7,329 bases of DNA from Acidimicrobiaceae bacterium (GTDB lineage Bacteria; Actinomycetota; Acidimicrobiia; Acidimicrobiales; Acidimicrobiaceae), in the NCBI GenBank assembly GCA_013044365.1, contig JABEUP010000132.1, positions 1 to 7,329 of the forward strand, given 5' to 3'. Every line of letters begins with the position of its first letter. Position 1 is the stretch's first letter. The position numbers were made by a program, and so were the translations under genes. The notes below the pieces were generated by a model. It ran no database searches. It saw only the letters and a program-made list of their open reading frames with translations, and was not told where the DNA came from. Of this stretch, positions 7,169 to 7,329 are shown one piece after another.

Positions 7169-7329
7169 TTAGTTATATAAATCAGAGAGGATTTTCCCGG
7201 CTTCAGACTTCAGACCCATATATCTTGCCGGAAATACGATATTGGCCGACGGCCCTAGCCTGATCAATACTTTGGAAAGCCATGCCTTTGAAGACGAGCG
7301 TAACCCATAGACATTAAGACCTTCATGAG
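7169..7329 (-). CDS. C-terminal end of a probable WYL-domain transcriptional regulator (5'-partial)
   Basis: A minus-strand frame enters from the right edge (first whole codon at 7327) and stops at TAA 7171-7169, giving 52 residues with no start inside the window. The stretch WLSKVLIRLGPSANIV (residues 16-31) followed by a helix ending GKILSDLYN resembles the tail of WYL-domain regulators of the PafB/PafC type. Those proteins end in a W-L-x-x-x-L-x-x-x-G-P-x-A pattern followed by a helix ending in I-L-x-x-Y. WYL proteins bind nucleic acid or nucleotide ligands and control DNA-damage and defence genes. Only the extreme C terminus is visible, so the helix-turn-helix and the WYL core cannot be checked. 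It is 79 bases upstream of the relaxase-domain gene on the same strand. Confidence 0.5.
   Translation of the reverse strand, partial: HEGLNVYGLRSSSKAWLSKVLIRLGPSANIVFPARYMGLKSEAGKILSDLYN

Noticed and set aside
7201..7214. Tandem CTTCAGA repeat
   Set aside because: Only two 7-base copies, inside the coding sequence of the WYL-like tail; no sign of function.

Overview
The window looks like chromosomal DNA from an actinobacterium, most plausibly of the Acidimicrobiia type and possibly from an environmental genome. This is inference. It rests on a coenzyme F420 biosynthesis gene (cofC), an Rv1264-like class III cyclase, an RNase HII with the actinobacterial GRGSWAGPL motif, a TrwC/MobF relaxase domain of the actinobacterial style, and the tail of a probable WYL-type regulator. 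Base composition is roughly balanced, lower in G+C than most cultured actinobacteria. There are no rRNA or tRNA genes, no CRISPR array and no insertion sequence.

Layout, left to right. (1) 1-702, minus strand: ribonuclease HII (rnhB), running off the left edge and broken by one in-frame TAG at 538-540. All four catalytic acidic residues are readable across the break. (2) 764-1870, minus: a complete class III adenylate cyclase with an N-terminal regulatory domain. A short hairpin plus T-run after it may terminate its transcript before rnhB. (3) 1928-2551, plus: cofC, divergent from the cyclase. (4) 2637-3395, plus: a PIG-L/LmbE zinc deacetylase, probably following cofC in one transcript. (5) 3428-4978, minus: a complete fatty-acyl-CoA synthetase, convergent with the deacetylase. 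(6) 5170-7089, minus: a 639-residue protein with an intact relaxase (HUH nuclease) domain but no recognisable helicase. (7) 7169-7329, minus: the last 52 residues of a likely WYL-domain regulator.

The genes do not form one obvious pathway. cofC makes the activated precursor of F420, the cyclase makes a second messenger, the ligase activates fatty acids, and the deacetylase acts on an unidentified amino-sugar-type substrate. The two points most worth a second look are the nonsense codon in an otherwise well-preserved rnhB, and the relaxase-domain gene. The latter keeps its metal-binding and tyrosine residues but has lost, or never had, the helicase P-loop, and it sits among housekeeping genes with no visible conjugation partner.
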